In this document: positions 7,732 through 15,504 of the stretch, piece by piece
Layout: each line of letters opens with the position of its first letter
Position numbering within the stretch: the first letter of the stretch is position 1
Assembly (NCBI GenBank): GCA_044220975.1
Contig: JBGAPZ010000058.1
Coordinates: 1 to 19,979 of the forward strand
DNA length: 19,979 nucleotides
Reading direction: 5' to 3'
From: SZUA-430 sp044220975
Lineage (GTDB): Bacteria > Pseudomonadota > Alphaproteobacteria > Micropepsales > Micropepsaceae
The notes under the pieces: model-generated
Database searches by the model: none
What the model was told of the DNA's origin: nothing
The model's input: the letters and a program-made list of their open reading frames with translations, nothing else
Program-made: the position numbers and the translations under genes

Positions 7732-7796
7732 GTTCGTTCCCTTGCTCTCAATCTGCGGACACTTAAGGCAAATCGCGCGACCAAGCGCAAATGAAA

Positions 7797-7810
7797 CTGA
7801 TCTGCGTCAA
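7797..7810 (+). promoter_or_regulatory. FNR/FixK-type box
   Basis: CTGATCTGCGTCAA matches the FNR/FixK consensus TTGAT-N4-ATCAA at 8 of 10 defined positions. Its centre (7803.5) is 41.5 bp before 7845. That is where transcription would begin if TAGCTT (7833-7838) serves as a -10, which is the class II activator geometry. It lies upstream of the HemG-like gene at 7865, fitting oxygen-responsive control. The -10 is weak (3 of 6), so the promoter assignment is tentative. Confidence 0.5.
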
Positions 7811-7864
7811 TCGTTGCCGGGGCCGGAATTGGTAGCTTCATCCAGTGTAGCGAGGACGAGGCGT

Positions 7865-8416
7865 ATGAAGGTTTTAATACTCTACGGCACCGTCGAGGGG
7901 CAGACCGCCAAGATTTGCGAGTTCATCGCGGAACGTTTGCGGTTCGCAGGCGACGAGGTGACGCTTGCCGACGCGGCAACGCAAGCGGCCGGCATCGATG
8001 TGCAGGGTTTTCAGGCCGCGATCGTCGCGGCATCTATACACGTCGGCATGTATCAAAAGGCCGTCGTCGAGTTCGTGCACGCCAACGCCGAGTGGCTCAA
8101 GCGTATGCCGTCGGCCTTTCTTTCGGTCTCGTTGTCCGCGGTGAGCAGCGACGCGGAGGAAAAGAAGAGCCTCGACACGATCACCGAGAATTTCAAAGTT
8201 TACAGCGGTTGGACGAATGCGGACATCCATCACGTTGCGGGTGCGTTCCGGTTTACGGAATACGACTTCTTCAAGCGCTGGATGATGCGCGTCATCGCGT
8301 GGGAAAAAGACGTGAAGATCGTGCCGGGACAAGACTATGAGCTCACCGATTGGAAGGCGCTTGGCGCTACGATCGATGCTTTGCGGGCCCGCTTTGCAGC
8401 GGGCCGCGCAAGCTAG
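7865..8416 (+). CDS. Flavodoxin-domain protein, HemG-like protoporphyrinogen IX dehydrogenase
   Basis: This 183-residue protein is close in length to E. coli HemG (181). The N-terminal FMN phosphate loop is visible as LYGTVEGQTAK (residues 6-16). The long insertion and C-terminal signature of the HemG family also match: VAGAFRFTEYDFFKRWMMR, then TDWKAL near the end. In E. coli this enzyme oxidises protoporphyrinogen IX to protoporphyrin IX in heme synthesis and passes electrons to quinones, so it works with or without oxygen. Whether this protein does so is inference. GAGGACGAGG at 7852-7861 is the ribosome site. An FNR/FixK-type box lies upstream. The stop codon shares CTAG (8413-8416) with the convergent DUF4139 gene. 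Confidence 0.75.
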   Translation: MKVLILYGTVEGQTAKICEFIAERLRFAGDEVTLADAATQAAGIDVQGFQAAIVAASIHVGMYQKAVVEFVHANAEWLKRMPSAFLSVSLSAVSSDAEEKKSLDTITENFKVYSGWTNADIHHVAGAFRFTEYDFFKRWMMRVIAWEKDVKIVPGQDYELTDWKALGATIDALRARFAAGRAS

Positions 8417-10551
8417 AGCTGCAGGCCTGCCACGTAGTCGGCTAGCTTTTGCTGTTCGGCCGCACGCTCGCGCGTCAGGCGGTCGATCGCTTTCTTGTGG
8501 GTGTCGGCTTCGTCTTCGAGCTTGCCCATCTCGCGCAGGTAGCGCGATTGCAGGTCGCTGCCGGCCGGCACCGCTTTGATGTTGTCGCGGATGCGTCCTT
8601 GGTCTTCGAAGACGCGGTCGCGCGCGTCGCCCTCGCTCTCGATTTGCGTGTCGAGCGCTTCGATGCCCCGCTTCATCTCGCCCATCTTCGTGAAAGCGGC
8701 GCGTTGGGCGGGCGTCAGGTTTTCGTTGGACGCGTAAGCCAAAACCGTGTCGATATCGATGTCGACGAGTTGCGTTTCCTCGTCGCGCGGCCATTGCGTC
8801 GTCACGGTTTGTTTGACCGTCGTGCCTGCCTTCACGTCGAAGGGCACGCGGAAGGCGGTGTCGGTCATCTCGGCGGTCTTTGGGTCCGGCGTCACCAGCA
8901 CCCAGCCCGCCTCGCGCGGGTGTTCGACGACGATCTTGCGGTCTTCTTTGGCGGCGCCTTTGATCGTGTAGATCGTGGTGCGTTCGTCGACGATCGAGGC
9001 TTTGAAGATGCCGTTCGCAAGCGTTGCTTTCGAGATGCGCTTTTCGGCTTTGTCTTCGCGGTCGATCAAGACCTTTTGGTCGAGCGCGAAACCCAGCATG
9101 CGCGACTCGCCGACCGGCAGCGTCGCGAGCTGCGCGTCGCCCTGGTAGTCGGTGACGCCGTCGTTGTCGACGTTGTAGGAGGTGAGCACGCCGGCCGGCA
9201 GGCTTTGCTCCGTCGCGTTGACGACGCGCACGGCGGCGAGCGGGTGGCGCGGATGCGTTTCCGGCTGATAGAAGGCGACGAGTTCGCCGGGCACTTCCGT
9301 GTCGACGATCGGCACCGCGAGCGACTGGCCGTTCTGGACCGTGACCGTGAACTTCATGCGGAAGGTCACTTGCGTCGCCGTTTCTTTCGATTCCGCGGCG
9401 ATGGGTTTGGCTGGTGCATCTTCGCGGCTGGCGCTGATCTTTGCGCGTCCCATCGTACCTGGAGCCATCACAGGTGCTGGCGCTGCTGGCGGCGGCGGGG
9501 GTGGCGGCGGTGCTATCATACCGGAGTTCTCGTCGCGGTCGGCGGCGGCGATGCCACCTTCGTCGGGCTTGGGCATGATGCGGCCTAAGATTTCGACGGG
9601 CACTTCGGGGCGCGAGACGTAGTACGTCGAATAGAGCGCTTGGCGGAACGTCACGGGGTTGCCGCTCGCGACGGTGAGGTCGACGTCGGTCCAGTCGTTG
9701 CCGGTGACGTTTTCGAGGATCGCCCAGCCTTGCAGATGCGCCTTGCCGCCTTTGCCGGTGGTGATGCGGTAAGACGGCTTCCAGAGCGGCGCTTCGACGA
9801 CGTAGGCGATCGTCACCGTGCGCGCGCCTTCGCCGACGGCGCGTATCTTCAGCGTGCGGCTTTGGCCTTCGCGGTGTTCGGCGACGGCGGCGAGCGCCTG
9901 TTCGACTTGCCGCGCGAGGACGGGATCGGAGAACGTGACGGAGGAGGCGTTCTCCAGCACGAATTGCTTCAGCCCGCTCGACGTCATCACGCCGACGCGG
10001 TGCTTCGTGACGGTCGCGTCGCCGTCTTTGACCTTCTCTTCTTCTTTGACGACGCTGACGATGCGGCCGCTCATCGAATTGTCGGCGCGCACGGATACTT
10101 CCGAGCCCTTTAGCGCTTCAAGCAAGTCGGCGTTCGATTCCAAGGCGCCCGGTCCGAACGGCAACCCGCGGAAGATGTCGGAGAGCGGCGCGCGCGAGGG
10201 CAGCTGCACGAAGCCGGTGTTGCCTTTGTCGTCGAAGACCACGATGCTTTTTAGTACGTCGTCCACTTGATCCATGCGCACGGGCAGTTGCAGTTCCTGC
10301 GTGCCGACGACCTTGGCTTCGTATTCGAAGTAACCGACGCCGCCGGTCGAGAGCAGCACGCGGCGCAGCACCGGCACACCGGCGGGGCCGTTGAGGAAGT
10401 GCGTGACCGCGCCGCCCGCGTGGCCGCCGGAGCCCGGGCGGTTCATCGCGTAGAGGCCGAGGCCCACCATCGCCACCATCGCGATTATGATGCCGATGGT
10501 GCGGACGAGATCGCCGACCGTGAACGGCTTTGCTGTTTTTGCGTCGGCCAT
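8413..10551 (-). CDS. Membrane-anchored DUF4139 domain protein
   Basis: This 712-residue protein of unknown function has an N-terminal membrane anchor (about 16-36, VRTIGIIIAMVAMVGLGLYA). It is followed by a long beta-rich region with the DUF4139 signatures: VEAPLWKPSYRI near 265-275, LENVTGNDWTDVDLTVASGNP near 290-310, and VTTQWPRDEETQL near 605. A run of eight prolines and alanines (PPPPPPPPAAPAP, about 350) marks a linker in the middle of the domain. The last 90 residues are charged and helical (KMGEMKRGIEALDTQIESEG and LTRERAAEQQKLADYVAGLQL), probably a coiled coil. A strong ribosome site (AAGGGGGAG) precedes the ATG. It sits 23 bp downstream of the broken lipoprotein gene, so the two were probably one operon acting at the cell envelope. 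Confidence 0.78.
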   Translation of the reverse strand: MADAKTAKPFTVGDLVRTIGIIIAMVAMVGLGLYAMNRPGSGGHAGGAVTHFLNGPAGVPVLRRVLLSTGGVGYFEYEAKVVGTQELQLPVRMDQVDDVLKSIVVFDDKGNTGFVQLPSRAPLSDIFRGLPFGPGALESNADLLEALKGSEVSVRADNSMSGRIVSVVKEEEKVKDGDATVTKHRVGVMTSSGLKQFVLENASSVTFSDPVLARQVEQALAAVAEHREGQSRTLKIRAVGEGARTVTIAYVVEAPLWKPSYRITTGKGGKAHLQGWAILENVTGNDWTDVDLTVASGNPVTFRQALYSTYYVSRPEVPVEILGRIMPKPDEGGIAAADRDENSGMIAPPPPPPPPAAPAPVMAPGTMGRAKISASREDAPAKPIAAESKETATQVTFRMKFTVTVQNGQSLAVPIVDTEVPGELVAFYQPETHPRHPLAAVRVVNATEQSLPAGVLTSYNVDNDGVTDYQGDAQLATLPVGESRMLGFALDQKVLIDREDKAEKRISKATLANGIFKASIVDERTTIYTIKGAAKEDRKIVVEHPREAGWVLVTPDPKTAEMTDTAFRVPFDVKAGTTVKQTVTTQWPRDEETQLVDIDIDTVLAYASNENLTPAQRAAFTKMGEMKRGIEALDTQIESEGDARDRVFEDQGRIRDNIKAVPAGSDLQSRYLREMGKLEDEADTHKKAIDRLTRERAAEQQKLADYVAGLQL

Positions 10552-10574
10552 GGGGCTCCCCCTTCGTCGTTCGT

Positions 10575-11163
10575 TTACTGCGGTGCGCGCGTGAGACGGC
10601 GCAGCGTTGCCGGTTCGTCCGTGCGCGCGGCTTGCGCGTCGGGGGAGCCAAGGAAGGCTGCGAGTTCGGCGGGCGAGCCGGTCAGCATCGCCATTTCGTA
10701 CTTGCCGGGTTTGCGCGTGCCTTGCAGTTTTCCTTTGGCGATGAGGTCGCCGACCTTTTCGTTGTCGAGCAATTGGAATGTCGCGCGATCGCCCTTTACC
10801 TCGTAAAATCCGATGAAGTAGCCGCGCGTCATGTCGTCGTCTTTGAGCGCTTCGGCGGGGCCGGTGAGTTTTGCGGCGTAGTGACGTTGCTCTTGCCGAC
10901 GTGGCGGGTGATGAATTCGTAGATCAGCATTTTGCTGTCTTCGGCCCAGACCAGGCGCAGCGGCTTCGTCTCGTCGTAACGCTGGAAGTGGAGGAAGGCG
11001 TCGCCGTCTTTGCCGTCCTTGCCGTCGATGCTGCCAGGCGCCGACGAGGCGCGGATCCGTGATGCCGGTGCCTGCGGGTAGATTTCGTCGCAATGACGAA
11101 GCAGCCCGATAACGTGACGGCGGCGATCAAAACGGCGGCAAATGCAAAGGCGCGGCGGAGCAT
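10575..11163 (-). pseudogene. Broken lipoprotein gene (at least three frameshifts)
   Basis: A lipoprotein start is clear: MLRRAFAFAAVLIAAVTLSGC, with lipobox LSGC and a good ribosome site (GGGAGAGA) before the ATG at 11163. The reading frame then has to change near 11078 to read GTGITDPRLVGAW. It changes again near 11030 to read IDGKDGKDGDAFLHFQRYDE and KMLIYEFITRHVGKSN, and near 10884 to read HYAAKLTGPAEAL and FYEVKGDRATFQLLDNEKVG down to the stop at 10575. Joined, these give a coherent protein of about 195 residues. The stepwise shifts do not cancel, so the gene cannot be read as it stands. I do not recognise the family. It lies just upstream of the DUF4139 gene, probably in one operon. Confidence 0.7.
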
Positions 11164-11354
11164 GCTCTCTCTCCCGAAGTTGCGGCTAAACGGGCACATT
11201 TGCCTGCACGGTTGTGAGCTAAGCGGCAGGGTAGGGCGCGGTTGCGGCGGAATTACGCCATTCATGTGTCGCCCACAGGTTGCGATGGCGTTGTGGAGGA
11301 CACGCTTTGTCGCCTTTACCCGTCGCACGTGCGCCTCTACTTTCGTCGAACTCG
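11164..11354. other. Intergenic stretch between broken lipoprotein gene and repeat nest
   Basis: No gene is apparent. The stretch carries the promoter and leader of the leftward lipoprotein gene at its left end and may hold the guaA promoter, since the repeat nest fills nearly all of the remaining space up to the guaA ribosome site. I could not identify a convincing -35/-10 pair by eye. Confidence 0.4.
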
Positions 11355-11747
11355 CCCCTCGCCTGGCGAAGCGTAAGCGAAGGCGGGAGAGGGGCCGGGG
11401 GTGAGAGATGCCATTGGCTGCGACGGCTGGAAGAGGTCTCACGCGAAGGCGCGAAGGACGCGAAGGAGAAAGAAAGTAGATTGAACCACGAAGCACACCA
11501 AGCCTCTCTGCCCTACATGTCCGGCCCTTGTTCGGCGCGAAGCGCCAGTGCAGCGCGCTTCGCGCGCGGGCGAGCGACCGGAAAGGCCGAGTGGCTTGGT
11601 GTGCTTCGTGGTTCAATTTTCTTCTTTTCGCGATCTTCGCGGCTTCGCGTGAGATATCTCTCTTGCGGCGCTGGAGCGCGTGGCGCTGCACTGGCCCTCA
11701 CCCCCAGCCCCTCTCCCGCCTTCGCTGACGCTTCGGCAGGCGAGGGG
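11355..11747. repeat. Nested triple inverted repeat upstream of guaA
   Basis: Three concentric inverted repeats share one centre. The outer arms, 11355-11405 and 11697-11747, are 51 nt each with 48 matching positions; they contain GGGAGAGGGG and GGGGGTGAG. The middle arms, 11437-11475 and 11617-11654, are imperfect and begin TCTCACGCGAAG. The inner pair is the 136-bp element at 11481-11616. The outer arms are of the same family as the repeats at 18641-18663 and 18746-18768. The right end is about 10 bp before the guaA ribosome site, so the structure would be in, or close to, the guaA leader. Confidence 0.88.
11481..11616. repeat. 136-bp palindromic element, copy 2
   Basis: This copy has the same 23-bp perfect terminal inverted repeats (11481-11503 and 11594-11616) as the one at 3426-3561, and exactly the same total length. 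The interior shares CTCTGCCC, then CGGCGCGAAGCGCCAGTGC and the following GCGCGC run. The other interior half (about 11560-11590) has diverged. It has no coding capacity of its own, so if mobile it would need help from elsewhere, like a MITE or REP/BIME element. Confidence 0.9.
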
Positions 11748-11767
11748 AGTCTCACAGTTAGGTTCGG

Positions 11768-13315
11768 ATGACACAAACCGTTTTGATCATCGATTTCGGC
11801 TCTCAGGTGACGCAGCTAATTGCGCGGCGTTTGCGGGAGCAGGGGACGTATTGCGAGATCGTGCCGTTCCAATCGGCCGACGCGTGGCTGAAAAAGAACA
11901 AGCCCGTCGCGATTATCCTTTCCGGTTCACCTGCGAGCACGACGGAGGCGGAAGCGCCGCTCGCGCCGCCACGCGTGTTCGACATGAACCTGCCGGTCTT
12001 GGGCATTTGCTACGGCGAGCAGCTGCTCTGCGCGCAGTTGGGCGGCAAGGTTGAGGCGGGGCATCACCGCGAGTTCGGGCGCGCGACGCTTGAGGTCACC
12101 GACATCTCGCCGCTGTTTACGGGCGTGTGGCCGAAGGGCGCGAAGGACGACGTGTGGATGAGCCACGGCGACCGCGTTACCGCGCTGCCGCCGGGGTTCA
12201 AGGTGATTGCGATTTCGCCCAACGCGCCGTTTGCGGCGATCGCGGACGAAGCGCGCAAGTTCTACGGCGTGCAGTTCCACCCGGAAGTGGCGCACACGCC
12301 GCGCGGCGGGGCGCTGCTCAAGAACTTCACGCAAGGCATCGCCGGCGTAAAGCCGGATTGGACGATGCAATCGTTCCGCCGCACGCAGATCGAGCGCATC
12401 CGCGCGCAGGTGGGCAAGGGCCGCGTTGTGTGCGGGCTGTCGGGCGGCGTGGACTCGTCCGTGGCCGCGGTGTTGATCCACGAGGCGATCGGCGATCAGC
12501 TGACCTGCATCTTCGTGGACACGGGATTGATGCGCGCGGGCGAGGCGAAGGACGTCGTCACGCTCTTCCGCGAGCACTACAACATCCCGCTCGTGCATGT
12601 GCAGGCGGAGGATTTGTTCCTCGACCGGCTCGCGGGCGTGAGCGACCCGGAGACGAAGCGCAAGCGCATCGGCGCCGCCTTCATCGAGGTGTTCGATGCG
12701 GAGGCCGCGAAAGTGGGCGGCGTCGAGTTTCTGGCGCAAGGCACGCTCTATCCCGACGTGATCGAAAGCGTGTCGTTCACGGGCGGGCCGTCCGTCACGA
12801 TCAAGTCGCACCACAATGTCGGCGGCTTGCCGGAGCGGATGAAGCTGAAGCTCGTCGAGCCGCTCCGCGAACTCTTCAAGGACGAAGTGCGCGCGCTGGG
12901 CCGGGAGCTCGGCCTGCCGCCAGCGTTCGTCGGCCGGCATCCGTTTCCGGGGCCGGGGCTTGCGATCCGCGTGCCGGGTGAGATCACCCGCGAAAAACTC
13001 GACATCCTGCGCGCGGCCGACGTCGTCTATCTCGACGAGATCCGCAAGGCCGGCCTCTACGACAAGATCTGGCAGGCGTTCGCCGTGCTCTTGCCCGTGC
13101 GCACCGTCGGCGTGATGGGCGACGGGCGCACCTACGACCACGTCTGCGCGCTCCGCGCCGTGACCTCCACCGACGGCATGACCGCCGATAGCTACCCGTT
13201 CGAGCACGCGTTCCTCGCGAAAGTGGCGACGCGCATCATCAACGAGGTGAAGGGGATCAACCGGGTGGTCTACGACGTGACGAGCAAGCCGCCGGGGACG
13301 ATTGAGTGGGAGTAG
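11768..13315 (+). CDS. guaA: GMP synthase (glutamine-hydrolysing)
   Basis: This 515-residue protein converts XMP to GMP using ATP and glutamine, the last step of guanine nucleotide synthesis. The N-terminal class I glutamine amidotransferase domain has the catalytic C81 (GICYGEQL), H171 and E173 (FHPEVAHTPRG). The ATP pyrophosphatase domain begins with the P-loop SGGVDSS (225-231) and continues with FVDTGLMR. The C-terminal dimerisation domain shows GRHPFPGPGLAIR, LLPVRTVGVMGDGRTY and the end KPPGTIEWE. All blocks are intact and the length is normal. AGG at 11760-11762 is a modest ribosome site. The gene directly follows the nested inverted repeat, and its last 10 bases overlap the start of the TIR-like gene. 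Confidence 0.98.
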   Translation: MTQTVLIIDFGSQVTQLIARRLREQGTYCEIVPFQSADAWLKKNKPVAIILSGSPASTTEAEAPLAPPRVFDMNLPVLGICYGEQLLCAQLGGKVEAGHHREFGRATLEVTDISPLFTGVWPKGAKDDVWMSHGDRVTALPPGFKVIAISPNAPFAAIADEARKFYGVQFHPEVAHTPRGGALLKNFTQGIAGVKPDWTMQSFRRTQIERIRAQVGKGRVVCGLSGGVDSSVAAVLIHEAIGDQLTCIFVDTGLMRAGEAKDVVTLFREHYNIPLVHVQAEDLFLDRLAGVSDPETKRKRIGAAFIEVFDAEAAKVGGVEFLAQGTLYPDVIESVSFTGGPSVTIKSHHNVGGLPERMKLKLVEPLRELFKDEVRALGRELGLPPAFVGRHPFPGPGLAIRVPGEITREKLDILRAADVVYLDEIRKAGLYDKIWQAFAVLLPVRTVGVMGDGRTYDHVCALRAVTSTDGMTADSYPFEHAFLAKVATRIINEVKGINRVVYDVTSKPPGTIEWE

Positions 13316-14262
13316 GGGCAATCGAACGCGTAAGAAACCCAGATTATGCGCGCAGCGTTTTTCTGAACTGCCCGTTCGACTCCACCTATCTGCCTTTGTT
13401 TGAAGCGGCAGTCTTTGTAGTCATGGACTGCGGATTTCACATTCGTTGCGCGAAGGAAATGGCTGACGCGAGCCATGTGCGCATTCACAAAATTTACGAA
13501 CTCATCCGAAGCGCTCGCTTAGGCATCCACGACATATCGCGAACGGAACTGGAGCCCTCAACGAATCTGCCGAGGTTCAACATGCCACTTGAGCTTGGTA
13601 TTTTCCTCGGAGCAAAGTACTTGGGAGACAAGACGCAGCGCAGCAAGGAGTGCCTAATCCTCGACAAGGAGCGCTTTCGGTATCAGAAGTACGTATCGGA
13701 CGTTGCGGGGCAGGACATAGCTGCGCACAAGGATGATCCGAGAACGCTCATATCTGAAGTGCGCGACTGGCTGACAACGATGACAGAAGATACTTTGCCC
13801 GGCGCGTCAATCATCTGGGATAGGTACCAACGCTTCCGATCGGAATTGCCAGAGGAGTGTCGTAAACGGAAGCAATCCGTCGACAATCTCACTTACCTGG
13901 AATACGTGCGATACGTAGACCAGTTCCGACCGTCCAAAGATCACGCGTTGATTGTCTCAGGTAAGAAACGCATTGTGAATCCTTCGCCGTCAGAAATTCG
14001 CCGCGCGTTGAAGGCTTTGCCTGGCGGCGAGGACTCGTTTGCAATCTACGAGAAGGGCGGAAGCGGCCTAAGCTACATGCAGACACACGGAGCAGCCAAA
14101 GAAGGATTCGTGCTCGAGTATCAGGCTGGGTCGCTTGACGCTCACTTTCGCTGCACCAACCGGGGACTGTCAGTGGAGAGGGTCGTTGAGGCATTTATCT
14201 CGTATGCTGCGGCGGATGATCGGTGGCAAACAGAATTCCGGTGGAAGGCCCACCTATTTTGA
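13306..14262 (+). CDS. TIR/deoxyribosyltransferase-like protein with C-terminal immunity-protein-like domain
   Basis: This 318-residue protein begins at a GTG that overlaps the end of guaA by 10 bp, with GGGGA at 13294-13298; no ATG fits. Residues 15-160 form an alpha/beta domain: VFLNCPFD at 18-25, then GIHDISRTEL and NMPLELGIFLGAK (92-104), then CLILD. The layout (strand, D-x-S/T, then N-x-P-x-E-L-G, then a strand) resembles TIR and nucleoside 2-deoxyribosyltransferase folds, where the glutamate (here E97) attacks the N-glycosidic bond. The C-terminal part (about 225-318) holds SYMQTHGAAKEGFVLEYQ and VVEAFISYAAADDRW, reminiscent of small immunity-protein domains. Function is unproven; an NAD- or nucleotide-cleaving defence effector is one option. 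Codon use is AT-richer than in guaA, suggesting transfer. Confidence 0.6.
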   Translation: MGVGAIERVRNPDYARSVFLNCPFDSTYLPLFEAAVFVVMDCGFHIRCAKEMADASHVRIHKIYELIRSARLGIHDISRTELEPSTNLPRFNMPLELGIFLGAKYLGDKTQRSKECLILDKERFRYQKYVSDVAGQDIAAHKDDPRTLISEVRDWLTTMTEDTLPGASIIWDRYQRFRSELPEECRKRKQSVDNLTYLEYVRYVDQFRPSKDHALIVSGKKRIVNPSPSEIRRALKALPGGEDSFAIYEKGGSGLSYMQTHGAAKEGFVLEYQAGSLDAHFRCTNRGLSVERVVEAFISYAAADDRWQTEFRWKAHLF

Positions 14263-14312
14263 GCCTCGTGTCCTTTGATGATTTGAGGCTCGAACATACT
14301 CACCGGGTCGGT

Positions 14313-14421
14313 TGGAATTTGCGACGCGTTCCCTGAATTGCGTTCCTCGCCTATATGAAATACGGCGACAGGTAATGGTGTCCCCTGGTCAACCTCGCGG
14401 GGGCACCATTACCTGTCGCCG
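14313..14421. repeat. REP-like repeat and strong hairpin
   Basis: Two parts lie in the 290-bp gap after the TIR-like gene. At 14313-14339 the motif TGGAATTTG-CGACG-CGT-CCC-TGAATT resembles the one at 16011-16038. At 14363-14421 there is a hairpin with 23-bp arms (14363-14385 and 14399-14421, one mismatch that would be a G-U pair in RNA) and a 13-nt loop. The arms read CGGCGACAGGTAATGG and then GT(T/C)CCCC towards the loop. No T-tract follows, so it is not a standard terminator. The rest of the gap, apart from a 7-bp inverted repeat at 14261-14291, shows nothing I can name. Confidence 0.8.
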
Positions 14422-14552
14422 CATACCGAGCATACCATCCCCCAGCTTCAGTTGTGAAATAGTTGTGCCGTCACCTGATTTTCTGAACAATTGCAGTAGC
14501 GCCAGCGTGAAACACGCATTTCGCCGATGTTGGAATGGAGATAGTTAGGGCG

Positions 14553-15117
14553 ATGACCACTATCGATCTCAGTAGTCTCGATAAGCAATCCGGCGAGAAC
14601 GCTATTTGGGCGCTCCGAGGCAAAGCGATCAACAGCTATGCGATTCTGGAAAGCAGCTTGTGTCTGCTCATGACAACGTTGAGTGGCACGCCCCCGGGGT
14701 GTCGGTGCCACCATTTTCTATAGGATTGCGAGCGCGCGGGCGCGCAATGACATTCTGACGAAGTTGGTGAAGAAGCGTCACGGCGCGAAGTTCAACATTT
14801 GGCTTAACTCGTTCATCAAAGCGGTGGGACAACTAGACCAAACGCGAAACGAGATCGTCCACTGGCACTCAGTCGTTGACGTCTACGTCGACGAGAAGGG
14901 TCAGACTGTGACAGGGTTGAGCTTTATGCCGCCAAATTTTTGGGACGCTGATGGCAACACTCCGAGACATACCTCTGCGACGTTAGTGGAGTTCATGACG
15001 AAGTGCGATTATGCCGCCAGAACTTGCAATATCTTCGCGGCGGGCGTTCACGGCCTCGGGGGGATGCCCGATAGGTCTGCAGACTTCATCAAGGAATTTT
15101 CGTTCCCGGCGAATTGA
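14553..15117 (+). pseudogene. HEPN-like protein gene with one-base frameshift
   Basis: Two overlapping frames join into one protein of about 188 residues. Residues 1-49 (MTTIDLSSLDKQS onward to SGTPPG) are in one frame. From 14698 the sequence continues as VGATIFYRIASARARND in the next frame down to the stop at 15117. Removing one G from the CCCCCGGGG run (14691-14699) restores a single open frame. The protein is helical and has R98-N-E-I-V-H103, which fits the R-x4-6-H motif of HEPN ribonucleases; this is a short motif, so the family call is tentative. An in-frame ATG at 14535 is an alternative start. It follows the TIR-like gene on the same strand. As it stands it encodes only a truncated 53-55-residue product unless frameshifting occurs. 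Confidence 0.6.
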
Positions 15118-15199
15118 GTTTGCGCTATTTCGGCCGACGAACGTACTGTCCGGCGGTACGTAGCAAGGAAGGCGTTCCCTCAACGTCAGGAGTTTTCAA

Positions 15200-15471
15200 A
15201 TGCCTCTCACATTCAGTTCTAACGAGGGTGTTTCGGACCTCTCTCACGTCTGGTTTCGGGGACAGGACGGTGCGAAGACCGTGCGTTGCGGGTATCTCAC
15301 GAGGCGCTTCAGGATCTCTCCGAGGAAGCGAGGGAAGTCGGCGTTGTGGACTATGCTGCGGTCTATCGCGAGTATGCCGATGTGGTTCAGGCTGCAGCGT
15401 CGGACAAATATGGCGCTAACCAGTTGCAAGCGGACGGCAGCGTTGTAGTCGTGTCTGCCGACGTGGTCTGA
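15200..15471 (+). pseudogene. DUF1488-like small protein gene with one-base frameshift
   Basis: Two frames join at about 15289. The first gives MPLTFSSNEGVSD then FRGQDGAKTVRC. The second gives RVSHEALQDLSEE then VVDYAAVYREY and the end DGSVVVVSADVV. Adding one C after 15289 (TGC-CGG) restores one frame of about 90 residues. The layout (hydrophobic start, F-x-G-x-D-G, C-x-V-S-x-E-A-L, final D-G-x-V-V-V-x-x-x-D) is that of the DUF1488 family, whose function is unknown. AGGAG at 15188-15192 is a good ribosome site for the ATG at 15200. It is the second gene in a row here with a single-base lesion. Confidence 0.6.
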
Positions 15472-15504
15472 CGGAGTAAGGCTGGAAATAGGGGGGCATG
15501 ATAC

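Noticed and set aside
7732..7796. Pho box upstream of the alkaline phosphatase
   Set aside because: No pair of CTGTCAT-like direct repeats with 11-bp period could be seen on the relevant strand.
11280..11771. Open frames running through the repeat nest upstream of guaA on both strands
   Set aside because: They translate palindromic repeat DNA, lack ribosome sites and family resemblance, and the repeats explain the open frames.
13285..13315. Attachment-site duplication at the guaA 3' end
   Set aside because: I looked for a second copy of the last guaA bases between 13.3 and 19.9 kb and saw only short chance matches (for example near 17600), so no att pair is claimed.
14363..14421. Intrinsic terminator
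   Set aside because: The hairpin is strong but has no T-tract on either strand's 3' side and lies 100 bp past the preceding gene; it fits a REP-type palindrome better.
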